Positions 38,779 to 48,595 are shown, numbered from the stretch's first letter. The stretch: 58,374 nucleotides of DNA from Myxosarcina sp. GA_180221_E-2-1-MAG-40_15 (GCA_020692205.1 JAIMKV010000024.1:1-58374); one strand, 5' to 3'. Translations and numbers: made by a program. Notes: generated from the letters alone by a model not told the origin.

Positions 38779-39255
38779 ATGATCTTAAAACAAGTTATTT
38801 CTCAAATCAAAAGAATCTTTCCAGCACCTGAAGTTCATGCTCATTGCGATGGTCCTTGCGGTGTTTATGATCCTGCTTCAGCGCGTATTACCGCCGAAGC
38901 TGTGCTTTCTATGACCAAAAAAATCGTGGATTTAGAAGTTCCTCCTGCTAATGATAAAGCGGCAAATATTGCTTATCAGAATACAATTTCTCGCTATGTT
39001 GCGATTAAGGAAGAACAAGCTCAAAAAACTAAAGAGGATTTGCTGATTCTTTGGACAGATTACTTTAAGCCTGTGCATTTAGAAAAATATCCCGATCTTC
39101 ATGATACTTTTTGGAAAGCTGCTAAACTCTGTTCTGCTTGTAAGGTAGAAGTTAGTGTTGAACATGCTAATGAATTGATGGAAGCAGTGCAAAAGATTCA
39201 TGAGATGTTTTGGGCAACCAAAGAACGTGATGTTAGCTTCGTAAAAGCTAGCTAG
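38779..39255 (+). CDS. sodN: Nickel superoxide dismutase
   Basis: Converts superoxide to oxygen and hydrogen peroxide using a nickel-hook active site. The 158-residue precursor has a 21-residue propeptide. Cleavage exposes His22, giving the Ni-hook HCDGPCGVYD with His22, Cys23 and Cys27 as ligands. The rest is the four-helix bundle of hexameric NiSOD. A dedicated peptidase (SodX) normally lies next to sodN in cyanobacteria but is not seen in this window. The gene is monocistronic, with its own terminator. Confidence 0.96.
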   Translation: MILKQVISQIKRIFPAPEVHAHCDGPCGVYDPASARITAEAVLSMTKKIVDLEVPPANDKAANIAYQNTISRYVAIKEEQAQKTKEDLLILWTDYFKPVHLEKYPDLHDTFWKAAKLCSACKVEVSVEHANELMEAVQKIHEMFWATKERDVSFVKAS

Positions 39256-39291
39256 GTATGATATCTAACACTAAAAACTAGTATTTTCGAG

Positions 39292-39322
39292 GGTGAGTTA
39301 ACTATATCAGGCTCACCTTTTT
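39292..39322 (+). terminator. Rho-independent terminator of sodN
   Basis: GGTGAG and CTCACC form a perfect 6-bp G+C-rich stem with a 14-base loop, directly followed by TTTTT, 37 bases after the sodN stop. Confidence 0.75.
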
Positions 39323-39484
39323 CGCTCCTAGTTTTGAATCAATTGTCGATCAATCAATTTCAGATAAACACCAACTAATTTGACGATTGAATTGACCAAA
39401 TTTTCTGATCGATAATTCTTCAAAATAATGTATGATTATATATTTGGAGATATTTTTAAGTGCAATTTAGAGAGGAAATAGTAT

Positions 39485-40093
39485 ATGTCTCGTTATAGAG
39501 GTCCGCGCTTGCGGATCGTTCGCCGTCTAGGAGATTTACCAGGTTTAACTAGAAAGAGTGCGCGTAAGGCTTACCCCCCTGGGCAGCACGGTCAAAACCG
39601 TCGCAAACGCTCTGAATATGCAATTCGTCTGGAAGAAAAGCAAAAGCTACGTTTTAACTACGGAGTTACTGAAAAACAGCTAGTACGTTATGTTCGTAAA
39701 GCTCGTCGAGTAGCTGGTTCTACAGGTCAAACTCTACTAGAATTGCTGGAGATGCGTTTGGACAATACTATCTTCCGCTTGGGAATGGCTGGTACTATTC
39801 CCGCAGCGCGCCAATTAGTAAACCACGGACACATTACGGTAAATGATCGCGTCGTCGATGTTGCTAGTTATCAATGTCGTCCAGGAGATGTAATTAAAGT
39901 AAGAGATCGCGATCGCTCTCGTAAATTAGTTGAGACCAACATGGAATATCCAGGTTTGGCTAATTTACCCAGTCATCTCGAATTTGATAAAAATGCTTTA
40001 ACAGGGAAAGTCAATGGCGTGATCGAGCGTGAATGGATCGCCTTACAGGTAAATGAACTACTCGTTGTTGAGTATTATTCACGGATGGCATAA
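39485..40093 (+). CDS. rpsD: 30S ribosomal protein S4
   Basis: Small-subunit assembly protein that binds 16S rRNA, 202 residues, the typical cyanobacterial length. N terminus [16 protein letters not shown] is diagnostic. An S4 RNA-binding fold (about 90-150) includes [21 protein letters not shown] lies 9 bases before the ATG. In cyanobacteria rpsD is commonly separate from the main ribosomal operons, as here. Confidence 0.97.
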   Translation: MSRYRGPRLRIVRRLGDLPGLTRKSARKAYPPGQHGQNRRKRSEYAIRLEEKQKLRFNYGVTEKQLVRYVRKARRVAGSTGQTLLELLEMRLDNTIFRLGMAGTIPAARQLVNHGHITVNDRVVDVASYQCRPGDVIKVRDRDRSRKLVETNMEYPGLANLPSHLEFDKNALTGKVNGVIEREWIALQVNELLVVEYYSRMA

Positions 40094-40209
40094 CTGGAGT
40101 TTTGGGTTGGTTTCGTCCATTGACTATGGCAAAACAACTATAAACTGCTAGCTTGTAGATTAAAACGAAACTAGCGCCAAATCTTCCTTAATGCTTCATC
40201 CTGGAAAAG

Positions 40210-41196
40210 TTATCCGCCAATTTGGGACATGGTACGAGTATAAGTTCCATTAGTACCAGAGTCCCTGTCTTTGAAGTTAATTTCAGATTTAAGCAGTAAT
40301 AGCCGCTCAACCTGTGCTTGTAATTGAATGAGATCTGCACCGTTACGCAGAGCAGTTTTGAGATCAATCTGACCAGTTTCGTTCAAGAGACAAGGACGTA
40401 ACCAGCCATCTGCTGATAATCTGACTCGGTTACAGCGATCGCAAAAACATTCTGACATTTGTGAAATAAAGCCCAGTGTTCCTTTAGCGTGAGGAATTTG
40501 AAACACATCCGCAGGGCCATTACCTTGTATATTAGATTCAACCAAACCCCATTTTTGGCGAATTTGGCGGCGTAACTCTTCAGAATCAATCCATGCCTTA
40601 TCGCCGAATAACTCAGGATTGCCAATCGGCATAAATTCAATAAACCGAATATGCCATTGACGCTTAATGCTTAACTGAGCCAAGTCTAACACCTCGGTAT
40701 CGTTAATCCCAGGAATGATCACCACATTGAGCTTGAGCGGATTAAATCCAACTTGATGAGCCGTTAGTATTCCCTCCCAGGTTTGCTGCCAGCGAGTCCG
40801 CCCTTTATTGCCAATGATTTGATCAAAAGTTTCTGGGTTTAGGGAATCCAGGCTGATATTAATCCGTCTCAACCCAGCTTCATAAAGGGGCTGAGCTAAA
40901 TCAGCTAGTAAAAAAGCATTGGTAGTTAAAGCAAGATCTTCAGTTTCTGGCAGCCGAGCAATATCTCCAACTAACTCCACCAAATCTTGGCGCAGTAAAG
41001 GTTCTCCTCCAGTAAGACGAAACTTAGTAAAGCCTAAAGGAATAAAGACATCTCGGACTAAGGTCAAAATTTCTTGATTAGTTAATAATTCTTGGTTCAA
41101 AACATAATTTAGCTTCGTCCCATCTGGCATACAGTACTGGCAACGAAAATTACATTTATCAATTAAACTGATGCGTAGATAGTCTATTTTAGGCAT
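40210..41196 (-). CDS. moaA: GTP 3',8-cyclase (molybdenum cofactor synthesis)
   Basis: Radical-SAM enzyme that starts molybdopterin synthesis from GTP, with MoaC. 328 residues. The N-terminal [4Fe-4S] motif CNFRCQYC gives Cys14, Cys18 and Cys21. The C-terminal cluster motif CFCDRC plus a later Cys (RPCL) is intact. The protein ends in Gly-Gly, as required in active MoaA. No other moa gene is near. Confidence 0.95.
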   Translation of the reverse strand: MPKIDYLRISLIDKCNFRCQYCMPDGTKLNYVLNQELLTNQEILTLVRDVFIPLGFTKFRLTGGEPLLRQDLVELVGDIARLPETEDLALTTNAFLLADLAQPLYEAGLRRINISLDSLNPETFDQIIGNKGRTRWQQTWEGILTAHQVGFNPLKLNVVIIPGINDTEVLDLAQLSIKRQWHIRFIEFMPIGNPELFGDKAWIDSEELRRQIRQKWGLVESNIQGNGPADVFQIPHAKGTLGFISQMSECFCDRCNRVRLSADGWLRPCLLNETGQIDLKTALRNGADLIQLQAQVERLLLLKSEINFKDRDSGTNGTYTRTMSQIGG

Positions 41197-41346
41197 TAAG
41201 CAGATCGATATAAATCAAGTTAAACACTTAAACAAGCTCAATAGCTGAGCGCTAAAATCAGTAAATCTGAACGCAGCTAATTTACATCAAGCGTATATTA
41301 AGAATAAGATGATTTTTTCAAAACAAGCAATAATATCATTTTAACA

Positions 41347-42882
41347 ATGAACTTTAATGAAGAGTTTTCTCTCCTGTTGCGTGCCTGTTATCCCCTAATT
41401 TATTTGCCTACTAACGAAGAAGAAAGAGCCGAAAAAGCGATTGCGAAGCTAGTCGAAGACATCGCCACCGCTACAGAAAAGCTAGGTAAGCGTAATATTT
41501 ACATTTGGGACTTTGTTAACGGCTATCAAGAAAATCCTAATTATGTTGGTTTTGGTAAGCGTAATCCTTTACAGGCATTAGAATTTATTACTAAAATGCC
41601 TAAGAATGCGGGAGGGATATTTATCCTCCGAGATTTTCAGCGTTTTTTAGAAGATATTGCCGTTTCTCGTGAATTGCGTAATCTGGCGCGAATTTTAAAG
41701 TCTCAGCCCAAAAATATTATTATTATTGCTCCTAAAGTTCAGATTCCAGAAGAGTTAACGGAAGTTATTACTGTACTTGAATTTGCCTTACCTACCGTTG
41801 CCGAAATAAAAACCGAGATCGAACGTTTAATTTCGGCAACGGGTCAAAGTTTATCCGAACAACTATTAGATGAATTAGTTAGAGCAGCCCAGGGACTATC
41901 TTTAGAAAGAATTAGAAGAGTTTTAACCAGAGCGATCGCCACTAATGGTAAGCTTGAACCAGACGACGTAGAGTTGATCCTGGAAGAAAAACGCTCTTCA
42001 ATTCGTCAGACCCAGATTTTAGACTATTATCCCGCAACTGAGCAAATTTCTGATATTGGCGGTTTGGACAACCTCAAAAGCTGGTTACTAAGGCGTGGTG
42101 GAGCATTTAGCGCACAGGCGAGAGCCTATGGTTTACCTAATCCCAGAGGATTATTGTTAGTCGGGATACAGGGGACAGGTAAATCTTTAACGGCAAAAGC
42201 GATCGCTCATCATTGGCATCTACCTTTATTACGATTAGATGTCGGACGTTTATTCGCGGGTTTAGTTGGAGAATCAGAATCTCGTACCCGTCAAACTATC
42301 GAATTAGCCGAAGCTCTCGCTCCCTGCATTCTGTGGATCGATGAAATTGATAAAGGGTTCGCGGGAATAGATGGGAAGGGGGATTCAGGGACTACTAGCC
42401 GTGTTTTTGGGACGTTTATGACTTGGTTAGCAGAAAAGAAAACCCCTGTATTTGTTGTAGCTACAGCCAATAACATTCGTGCTTTACCGCCAGAAATGCT
42501 GCGCAAAGGCAGGTTTGACGAAATATTTTTCGTTGGGTTACCTAATCAAAGCGAACGAGAAGCTATTTTTAAAGTTCATTTAGCCAAATTACGCCCCCAC
42601 AATCTAGGCAATTATGATGCTAAACGGTTAGCATATGAAACACCAGAATTTTCGGGAGCGGAAATTGAACAAACTATCATTGAGGCAATGCACATTGGCT
42701 TTAGCCAACATCGTGACTTTACCACAGATGATATTCTAGAAGCTGCTAGTCAAATAGTTCCTTTAGCCAAGACTGCCCAAGAGCAAATTGAATTTCTCCA
42801 AAACTGGGTAGCAGCGGGAAAAGCTCGTCTGGCTTCCAAAAATAATAATTTAAGCGATCGCATTCAAAGTCAACTGAATTAG
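41347..42882 (+). CDS. ycf46: Ycf46-type AAA ATPase
   Basis: Cyanobacterial/plastid AAA ATPase of 511 residues. The N-terminal domain (about 1-220) has no enzymatic motif. The AAA module has Walker A GIQGTGKS at about 273-280, Walker B CILWIDEIDK at about 325-335, and sensor and Arg-finger-like residues (RKGRFDE). Deletion work in other cyanobacteria has linked Ycf46 to carbon uptake regulation, but the mechanism is unknown. The next gene starts 4 bases after the stop, so translational coupling is likely. Confidence 0.9.
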   Translation: MNFNEEFSLLLRACYPLIYLPTNEEERAEKAIAKLVEDIATATEKLGKRNIYIWDFVNGYQENPNYVGFGKRNPLQALEFITKMPKNAGGIFILRDFQRFLEDIAVSRELRNLARILKSQPKNIIIIAPKVQIPEELTEVITVLEFALPTVAEIKTEIERLISATGQSLSEQLLDELVRAAQGLSLERIRRVLTRAIATNGKLEPDDVELILEEKRSSIRQTQILDYYPATEQISDIGGLDNLKSWLLRRGGAFSAQARAYGLPNPRGLLLVGIQGTGKSLTAKAIAHHWHLPLLRLDVGRLFAGLVGESESRTRQTIELAEALAPCILWIDEIDKGFAGIDGKGDSGTTSRVFGTFMTWLAEKKTPVFVVATANNIRALPPEMLRKGRFDEIFFVGLPNQSEREAIFKVHLAKLRPHNLGNYDAKRLAYETPEFSGAEIEQTIIEAMHIGFSQHRDFTTDDILEAASQIVPLAKTAQEQIEFLQNWVAAGKARLASKNNNLSDRIQSQLN

Positions 42883-42885
42883 GAG

Positions 42886-43413
42886 ATGACTAAATCTATT
42901 TTTCTCAAACGTCTATCGGCTACTGTTCAGTTTATTTTAGGTTTTGTTTTGGGCGTTAGTCTCATTGCAGGAATATCAGGCGCGGCATTGTTTGCCTATT
43001 ATAAAAAGATGTCTGTTTTGCCCAACAAACCAGTTTTTTCTAGAACAACAGTACCGCAAGAGTCTGCATCAAGCTCAATAGAACCAGCAACTAGTATTGA
43101 ACCTCTAGAGTCAACTACTACTCTAGAAGACGAAGTAGAAGAACCTCAAGCTGCTTTAGAAAAACCAGAAGAGGTTGCAGCTGAACCAGAACTTCCTCCT
43201 AATGCTTATCGTGCCGTTGTCACTTGGCCACAAGGTTTAAGTCTGAGATCCCAGCCCAGTACAAATGCTGGTAAAGTTGGCGGTATTGATGCTAATAAGA
43301 GTATTATTATCCTCGAAGATTCTGCTGATGGACAATGGCAAAGGGTGAGACTTCCCTGGAGTAATCAGGAAGGCTGGGTTAAAGGCGGCAATACCCAACG
43401 GACTTCTTATTAA
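42886..43413 (+). CDS. Membrane-anchored SH3-domain protein
   Basis: 175 residues: a short cytoplasmic start, one membrane segment (about 14-37), a Glu/Pro/Ser-rich spacer (about 50-105) and a bacterial SH3 (SH3b) domain (about 108-172). The SH3b domain has GLSLRSQPSTNAGKVGGI and the closing EGWVKGGN. Such domains often bind peptidoglycan or partner proteins in the periplasm. The start overlaps the ycf46 stop region; the GGAG there touches the ATG, so initiation probably depends on coupling with ycf46. Confidence 0.75.
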   Translation: MTKSIFLKRLSATVQFILGFVLGVSLIAGISGAALFAYYKKMSVLPNKPVFSRTTVPQESASSSIEPATSIEPLESTTTLEDEVEEPQAALEKPEEVAAEPELPPNAYRAVVTWPQGLSLRSQPSTNAGKVGGIDANKSIIILEDSADGQWQRVRLPWSNQEGWVKGGNTQRTSY

Positions 43414-43688
43414 CAACGATTCAAGCAAGTTAGCTGCGTTTAGGTAAACTTTTGTTTAGCTCTTAGCTTTTAACTACAATTCTTATTACTTCAAAATATA
43501 GTTAGTCGTACTTTGATGTTCAAATATGTACTATTGACTAAAAGCTTTAAAAGTTGTTATCCCTGTCAATGTTGTCACAAAACTACGTACTTTTGACGAG
43601 AATATTTGTAACTAGACCCAAGGCAGATGTATGCTAAATAAATATATCTATTATCTATAAATTTAATAATCAACTGGAGATTGGCATT

Positions 43689-44648
43689 TTGGAAACACAC
43701 GAATTTGATGTTGTTATTATTGGAGGAGGGCCAGCGGGCTGTACCTGCGCGCTTTATACATCAAGGGCCAATCTCAGAACCGTTATTCTCGACAAAAATC
43801 CTGCGGTGGGAGCATTGGCTATTACCCACAAGATTGCTAATTATCCTGGTGTGTCAGGGGAAATTAGTGGCGAAGAATTGCTCAACAGCATGAGAGACCA
43901 AGCAGTGGAATATGGTACTTCTTATCAACGCGCTCAGGTTTTTGGCATTGATGTTAGTGGTGAGATGAAAAAAGTTTATACTCCAGAAGGTACTTTTACC
44001 GCTAGAGCTTTGGTACTTGCTACAGGGGCAATGGGACGTAGTGGAGCGTCTTTTGAAGGGGAATCAGAATTTCTAGGTCGTGGCGTGAGTTACTGTGCTA
44101 CCTGTGATGGAGCATTTTATCGCGATCGCGAAGTGGCGGTAGTCGGTTTAAATCAAGAAGCAGTAGAGGAAGCTCAGTTTCTGACTAAATTTGCTTCTAA
44201 GGTTCACTGGATCACTTTTAAAGATCCCAATAAAGAAGATTACCATGCTCAAGACCTGCTGAGTATGTCCAATGTTAAGCACTGGCGACGCTCTCGTTTA
44301 GCGGCTATCGAAGGTAATGACGCGGGAGTAACAGGAGTTAAGGTAAAAAGCAAAGATGCCAGCGAACCTCTAACTTTAGAGGTTGAGGGAGTTTTTGTCT
44401 ACCAAAATGGTTCTAAACCAATTACAGATTTTGCTGGCGATCAGGTGGAATACAATCGGGATGGTGGCGTTAAGGTAGATGATTCAATGTCTACAAGTGT
44501 CCCTGGGGTATGGGCAATTGGCGATATTCGTAATACTCCCTACAAGCAAGCTGTAGTAGCTGCAGGAGACGGATGTATTGCGGCGATGTCTATCGACCGT
44601 TATCTCAATCATCGCAAAGCAATTAAACCTGACTGGGATCATTCTTAA
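43689..44648 (+). CDS. Thioredoxin-reductase-like flavoprotein with altered NADPH site (DDOR-like)
   Basis: FAD disulfide oxidoreductase of 319 residues. The FAD-binding GGGPAG is near residue 12. The redox pair Cys136-Cys139 lies in CATC, and the second FAD motif WAIGDIR is near 275. The NADPH domain lacks the expected GGGxSAxEEA and HRRxxxR motifs: the first reads VVGLNQEAVEEA (from 151) and no HRR follows. This pattern fits the cyanobacterial diflavin-linked disulfide oxidoreductase group rather than a true NADPH-thioredoxin reductase. The start is TTG (43689), supported by GGAGA 8 bases upstream. Confidence 0.8.
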   Translation: METHEFDVVIIGGGPAGCTCALYTSRANLRTVILDKNPAVGALAITHKIANYPGVSGEISGEELLNSMRDQAVEYGTSYQRAQVFGIDVSGEMKKVYTPEGTFTARALVLATGAMGRSGASFEGESEFLGRGVSYCATCDGAFYRDREVAVVGLNQEAVEEAQFLTKFASKVHWITFKDPNKEDYHAQDLLSMSNVKHWRRSRLAAIEGNDAGVTGVKVKSKDASEPLTLEVEGVFVYQNGSKPITDFAGDQVEYNRDGGVKVDDSMSTSVPGVWAIGDIRNTPYKQAVVAAGDGCIAAMSIDRYLNHRKAIKPDWDHS

Positions 44649-45400
44649 GTATTGACTAAATTCAGCGCTTTTTTTAAGCAAAATTGTCAGCATCATTGAA
44701 TATATTTGTAGGTTTTTAATTACCCAGAATTGTTGAAAAACTATTTAGCATTGGACAACTGATCAGTTTGTTTAGTGCTATTTTTGCTTAGGATCTATTT
44801 TGGCTTGCTTGACCATCACAACAACCTAAAATAGACATAGTAAAGCGATCGCAATCTGGCAATTACAGCTTTAACTATTTAAATTGTAGTCGCGTTCAAA
44901 CTCATCAACGATCAATGAACGCCATACTTCACAGACAACAACGGTTTGTTCTTGATCTAGTTAAAATAAGCCAGATTTTTTATGTTTGCTACCGCTGCTT
45001 TTTCTTCAGTTTGTTGGTAGTATTATTTTTCTTAACTGAAGATAGAGAGATAGATTAGTAATTTGAAGATAATAGTTTTTTATACTAATCAAGCTGCAAT
45101 GATTCTTGTTATCGGTTTTCACAACTTAATATTTTGTCCAACTATTAATTAACCAAGGTAAGAAAGTAAAAAAGATGGCGATCGCTTGTCTAGATCCAAA
45201 ATTTTCTAGTAAAAATAAGCTTGTTGTAAGAATTAAATACTATTAGTGATTAACTACCAAAAAAATTTTAGTTAGCTTAATGATTATTTTTAGCTATTTT
45301 AATAATGCCAGTGGTTAAAATCAAAGTAAGTTTTTATATATTTATGCAGTTAAACTAAATCCAAGGCTGCAAATCCTTTAGTGACAAAAATAACTTGCTT
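44649..45400. other. 750-base intergenic region before nfeD
   Basis: AT-rich, one HIP1 site near 44847 and another near 45179. An 8-bp inverted repeat TCTATTTT/AAAATAGA (44794-44835) and a short candidate ORF (44915-45058) are the only structures seen. Confidence 0.55.
44915..45058 (+). CDS. Possible small membrane protein, 47 residues
   Basis: ATG to TAG, 47 codons. A basic N-terminal third (HRQQR) is followed by a 25-residue hydrophobic stretch, then an acidic tail (TEDREID). The charge pattern fits a single-span protein with the N terminus inside. No Shine-Dalgarno is obvious and I recognise no family, so it may be chance. Confidence 0.25.
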   Translation: MNAILHRQQRFVLDLVKISQIFYVCYRCFFFSLLVVLFFLTEDREID

Positions 45401-45835
45401 ATGATTAATCCTACTCTTTTTTGGATAATTGTGGCGGGAATTCTCTGCTCGATGGAGTTCGTTTTTCCCACTGCGTTTGTCAGCTTTATGATGGGTATTG
45501 CTGCTTTTTTAGTGGCGATAGTGTCCTTATTTTTGCCGCAATATACTTTATTGATAGGCTTGTGGCTAATTTTCTCGACTGGATTAACTATTCTTTCACG
45601 TCGTTTATTTACACCCAAGCGTAAAATATCAATTACAGGAGATGATTTAGAAGCTACTGCAATTGGTGGTATACCTGCTGGAAGCGCAGGGCGAGTTTTA
45701 TATGAAGGTAACTCTTGGCGAGCCAAATGTGCTGATGAAACTAGAGATATTGCTCCTAATGAACCAGTTTTTGTAGTTCGCAAGCAAGGAAATACTTTAA
45801 TTGTTTTACCCAGCAAAATGTTGGAGCGAGACTGA
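45401..45835 (+). CDS. NfeD-family membrane protein
   Basis: 144 residues: three hydrophobic segments (about 6-28, 30-48, 52-68) then a C-terminal OB-fold domain (about 80-140). This is the short NfeD1b-type layout. NfeD proteins work with SPFH/stomatin partners in membrane microdomains, and the SPFH gene follows directly. ATG 45401 is preferred over TTG 45395. Confidence 0.82.
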   Translation: MINPTLFWIIVAGILCSMEFVFPTAFVSFMMGIAAFLVAIVSLFLPQYTLLIGLWLIFSTGLTILSRRLFTPKRKISITGDDLEATAIGGIPAGSAGRVLYEGNSWRAKCADETRDIAPNEPVFVVRKQGNTLIVLPSKMLERD

Positions 45836-45919
45836 ATTAAGTAAGATGGATAGAAGCTTAACCTTCAAATAAGAGTTATAACTAAAGCATATTAAATTAA
45901 TATTTAGGAGAAGTTAATT

Positions 45920-46939
45920 ATGGGTCAGTTTTTAACCCTAATCTTACTATTACTAGGTTCTACAACATTAGCAGGATCGGTCAAAATCGTTAAAGAAAAA
46001 GAAGAATATTTAATCGAAAGTTTAGGTAGTTATAAAAAGAAGTTAGAGCCGGGCTTGAATTTTGTTACACCTTTTATCGATAAAGTAGTCTATAAAGACA
46101 CTGTTAAAGAAAAAGTGCTAGATATCCCGGCTCAGTCTTGTATTACTCGTGACAATGTAAGCATTGTCGTTGATGCCGTAGTCTACTGGCGCATCATGGA
46201 TATGTATAAAGCTTTTTATAAAGTAGAAAACCTGCGAGATGCGATGGTAAACATGGTATTAACTCAAATTCGCTCAGAAATGGGTCAATTAGAGCTAGAT
46301 CAAACCTTTACTGCTCGTAGCGAAATTAATGAAATTCTCTTGCGGGAACTAGATATTGCCACTGATCCTTGGGGAGTAAAAGTAACCAGGGTAGAATTAC
46401 GAGATATTATGCCTTCTAAAGCTGTACAAGATTCAATGGAATTGCAAATGGCGGCAGAAAGACAAAAACGAGCTAATATTTTGACTTCTGAGGGACATCG
46501 AGATTCAGCGATTAATTCGGCTCAAGGGGATGCTCAAGCTAGATTATTGCAGGCGGAAGCAGCAAAAAAAGCAGCTATTTTGAATGCAGAAGCAGAACAG
46601 CAGGCAATTATTCTGAAAGCCGAAGGTGAACGTCAAGAACAAATCCTGAGAGCAGAAGCAACTGCCGAAGCTATGAGGATTGTGATCGAAAAGCTTAAAA
46701 CCGATCCTAATGCTCATGAAGCTTTGCAATTTTTATTAGCGCAAAACTATTTAGAAATGGGCAAAGAAATTGGCAATAGCCAAAGCAGCAAAGTCATGTT
46801 TATGGATCCTCGCAGTATGATTTCTACTATTGAAGGGGTACAATCGGTAATTTCTCAAAATAATAACAACGGTAGTCAGAAACCACAAAATCCAGTGGAC
46901 TTAGACATCAAAAAAATCGAGCGTGATTTTAATCGCTAA
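45920..46939 (+). CDS. SPFH/stomatin-paraslipin family protein
   Basis: 339 residues: an N-terminal hydrophobic anchor (about 1-20), an SPFH domain (about 20-180), and a long Ala/Glu/Gln coiled coil (about 180-265). A C-terminal region with an Asn/Gln-rich stretch ends [13 protein letters not shown]. It resembles Synechocystis Slr1128-type stomatin homologues. It forms large membrane oligomers in relatives. GGAG precedes the ATG, and it forms a pair with nfeD 84 bases upstream. Confidence 0.88.
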   Translation: MGQFLTLILLLLGSTTLAGSVKIVKEKEEYLIESLGSYKKKLEPGLNFVTPFIDKVVYKDTVKEKVLDIPAQSCITRDNVSIVVDAVVYWRIMDMYKAFYKVENLRDAMVNMVLTQIRSEMGQLELDQTFTARSEINEILLRELDIATDPWGVKVTRVELRDIMPSKAVQDSMELQMAAERQKRANILTSEGHRDSAINSAQGDAQARLLQAEAAKKAAILNAEAEQQAIILKAEGERQEQILRAEATAEAMRIVIEKLKTDPNAHEALQFLLAQNYLEMGKEIGNSQSSKVMFMDPRSMISTIEGVQSVISQNNNNGSQKPQNPVDLDIKKIERDFNR

Positions 46940-47181
46940 AGAAAAGCAAGAAGCAGTCAAAAACCTCAAAGCGATCGCGCTATATTGCTGCTACAACTCG
47001 CGTTGATGTATTCAGACGAGACAACCATCGTTGCTTATTTTGCGGGGTGTTTGCTCACAAAGCAGAGTTAGAAGTAGACCATATTGTTCCTTTTTCTCAA
47101 GGTGGAGGCAACGCTATGAGTAATCTGCAAACACTCTGCAAAGCTTGTAATCAAGGCAAAAGTAACAGGTTTTCTGGTTAA
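46940..47181 (+). pseudogene. HNH endonuclease domain fragment without a start codon
   Basis: An open frame directly after the SPFH stop codes for a complete HNH/McrA-type domain. It starts after a Lys/Ser-rich stretch with SRYIAATTRVDVFRRD, has a first zinc pair CLFC, the catalytic DHIVPFSQGGG, and a second pair CKAC, and ends SNRFSG. There is no ATG, GTG or TTG before the domain in this frame, and an in-frame stop lies at 46930-46932. It is most likely the 3' remnant of a larger nuclease gene, or a fragment joined here by deletion. Expression by a rare ATT start or by frameshift from the SPFH gene is less likely. Confidence 0.7.
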
Positions 47182-47187
47182 TTTTTG

Positions 47188-47733
47188 CTAGTACAATAGT
47201 AAATCCTTCACTTCTACAGAAACATTAGAAAAGGATTGAGGAGAAATGCTTCCCTGGATAAATTCTTGAGTTTGGCTGTAGCCTTGTTTTTCTGGTTGAG
47301 TGAATACCCAAAGTTTTCTATTAGGTAGATCGATTACCCAATATTCGGCAATACCATTACGGGCATAAGTAATGGTTTTTTCATTTAAATCTTGATCTAA
47401 AGTTCGATTAGCAATTTCCACTAACCAATAAATGTCTTCAGGATAAGGATGATGTTGTTTATATATTTCTTTGGGCAGACGAACGATCGCAATATCGGGT
47501 TCAGGCTCAGAGTTATCTAAAGTAATTGGATGAGCCTCGCTAATAAATGCCAAACCAGCTAAAAGAGTCCTTAAGTAATCGGCAACGCTACGATTCGTAT
47601 AGCTGTGGGGTATTCCCTCTGGACTCATTTCAATCAGTTCTCCTTCCAAAAGTTCCACAGGTTTTCCCTCTAGCAAGCCTGTTTCAACTAGCTGATGATA
47701 ATCCGCTACCGTCCACTTATATCGAGTTTTCAT
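47188..47733 (-). CDS. Uma2-family (DUF820) putative endonuclease
   Basis: 181 residues of the PD-(D/E)XK-like Uma2/DUF820 family, strongly expanded in cyanobacteria. Typical blocks are ELLEGELIEMSPEG, EPDIAIV, YWLVEIANRTLDQDLNEK and NGIAEYWVIDL, with Asp and Glu of the putative nuclease core. Real function is unproven; often near mobile or toxin-rich regions. Its 3' end is 6 bases from the HNH fragment end (convergent). Confidence 0.85.
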   Translation of the reverse strand: MKTRYKWTVADYHQLVETGLLEGKPVELLEGELIEMSPEGIPHSYTNRSVADYLRTLLAGLAFISEAHPITLDNSEPEPDIAIVRLPKEIYKQHHPYPEDIYWLVEIANRTLDQDLNEKTITYARNGIAEYWVIDLPNRKLWVFTQPEKQGYSQTQEFIQGSISPQSFSNVSVEVKDLLLY

Positions 47734-47750
47734 AACCTATTACCGATAAT

Positions 47751-48128
47751 TTAATGGCACTGCTGGCATAAACCAAAAAACTCTAAGGTGTGATAATAAA
47801 CCTTAAACGTATGAGACTTTTCTAACTGTTGTTCTAAATCATGTACGGGACATTCATCAATTGGAATCGACGTACCGCAGTTAACGCAGGTAAGGTGGTG
47901 ACGATCGCTTTTAACAGAACTATAAACAGATTCGCCATTACCTAAGGTACGTACCTGAACTTCTCCCTGAAGTTTTAAGGCTTCTAGGGAACGATAAACC
48001 GTAGCTAAACCCATATCCTGTTCACGGTTGCGTAGTTCGATATAAAGATCCTGAGCCGAAATAGAACGCTTAAGACTTTGAAGTACTGTCATAATTCGCT
48101 CTTGAGAGCGGGTACGTTGCGTTTTCAT
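47751..48128 (-). CDS. zur: Fur-family regulator, Zur type
   Basis: Winged-helix metalloregulator of 125 residues. The DNA-binding part (about 1-75) has GLATVYRSLEALK. The dimerisation part carries HHLTCVNCG, ECPVHDLE and a terminal LCQQC, giving two CxxC structural zinc pairs plus His/Cys sensor residues. The overall pattern (SIPIDECPVHDLE, YYHTLEFFGLC) matches cyanobacterial Zur/FurB rather than FurA or PerR. No zinc uptake genes are adjacent. Confidence 0.78.
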   Translation of the reverse strand: MKTQRTRSQERIMTVLQSLKRSISAQDLYIELRNREQDMGLATVYRSLEALKLQGEVQVRTLGNGESVYSSVKSDRHHLTCVNCGTSIPIDECPVHDLEQQLEKSHTFKVYYHTLEFFGLCQQCH

Positions 48129-48307
48129 AGTTTGCTTTTAGATATCGAACCTAAATATATCTTATGTTGGGATGAACTTATTTGATCTTAACTTCTGCTA
48201 GCAGACAAATTGATCCTCACTAAATCTTGAATTTAATTTATTACTGTCAAGTAAAACTATAAAATCATAGAGACGATTAGCTTTTAGTAATCATTAACCA
48301 CAATTCC

Positions 48308-48574
48308 ATGGCTACCAAATATCACGCTCGTATTTATGTTACACTTCGCTCTTCAGTACTAGATCCAGCAGGTACGGCAGTAGAATCGGGACTGAGGCAA
48401 ATGGGATATACCGAGGTAGAGTCGGTCAGAATTGGTAAGTATATTGAAATGCAGTTAACCGCAGCCAACGAAGAGCAGGCAAAACAGCATTTAGATGAAA
48501 TGTGCGATCGCCTATTGGCAAATACGGTAATTGAAAATTACTGCTTTGAATTAACTGAATTGGCTACAGCGTAA
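48308..48574 (+). CDS. purS: Phosphoribosylformylglycinamidine synthase subunit PurS
   Basis: Small subunit of the FGAM synthase complex (PurS-PurQ-PurL) in purine synthesis. 88 residues; pattern YVTLRSSVLDPAGTAVESGL is diagnostic. PurS bridges PurQ and PurL in the complex. purQ follows after 21 bases; purL is not in the window. Confidence 0.95.
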   Translation: MATKYHARIYVTLRSSVLDPAGTAVESGLRQMGYTEVESVRIGKYIEMQLTAANEEQAKQHLDEMCDRLLANTVIENYCFELTELATA

Positions 48575-48595
48575 GATTAACCATAGGAGTAGGGT

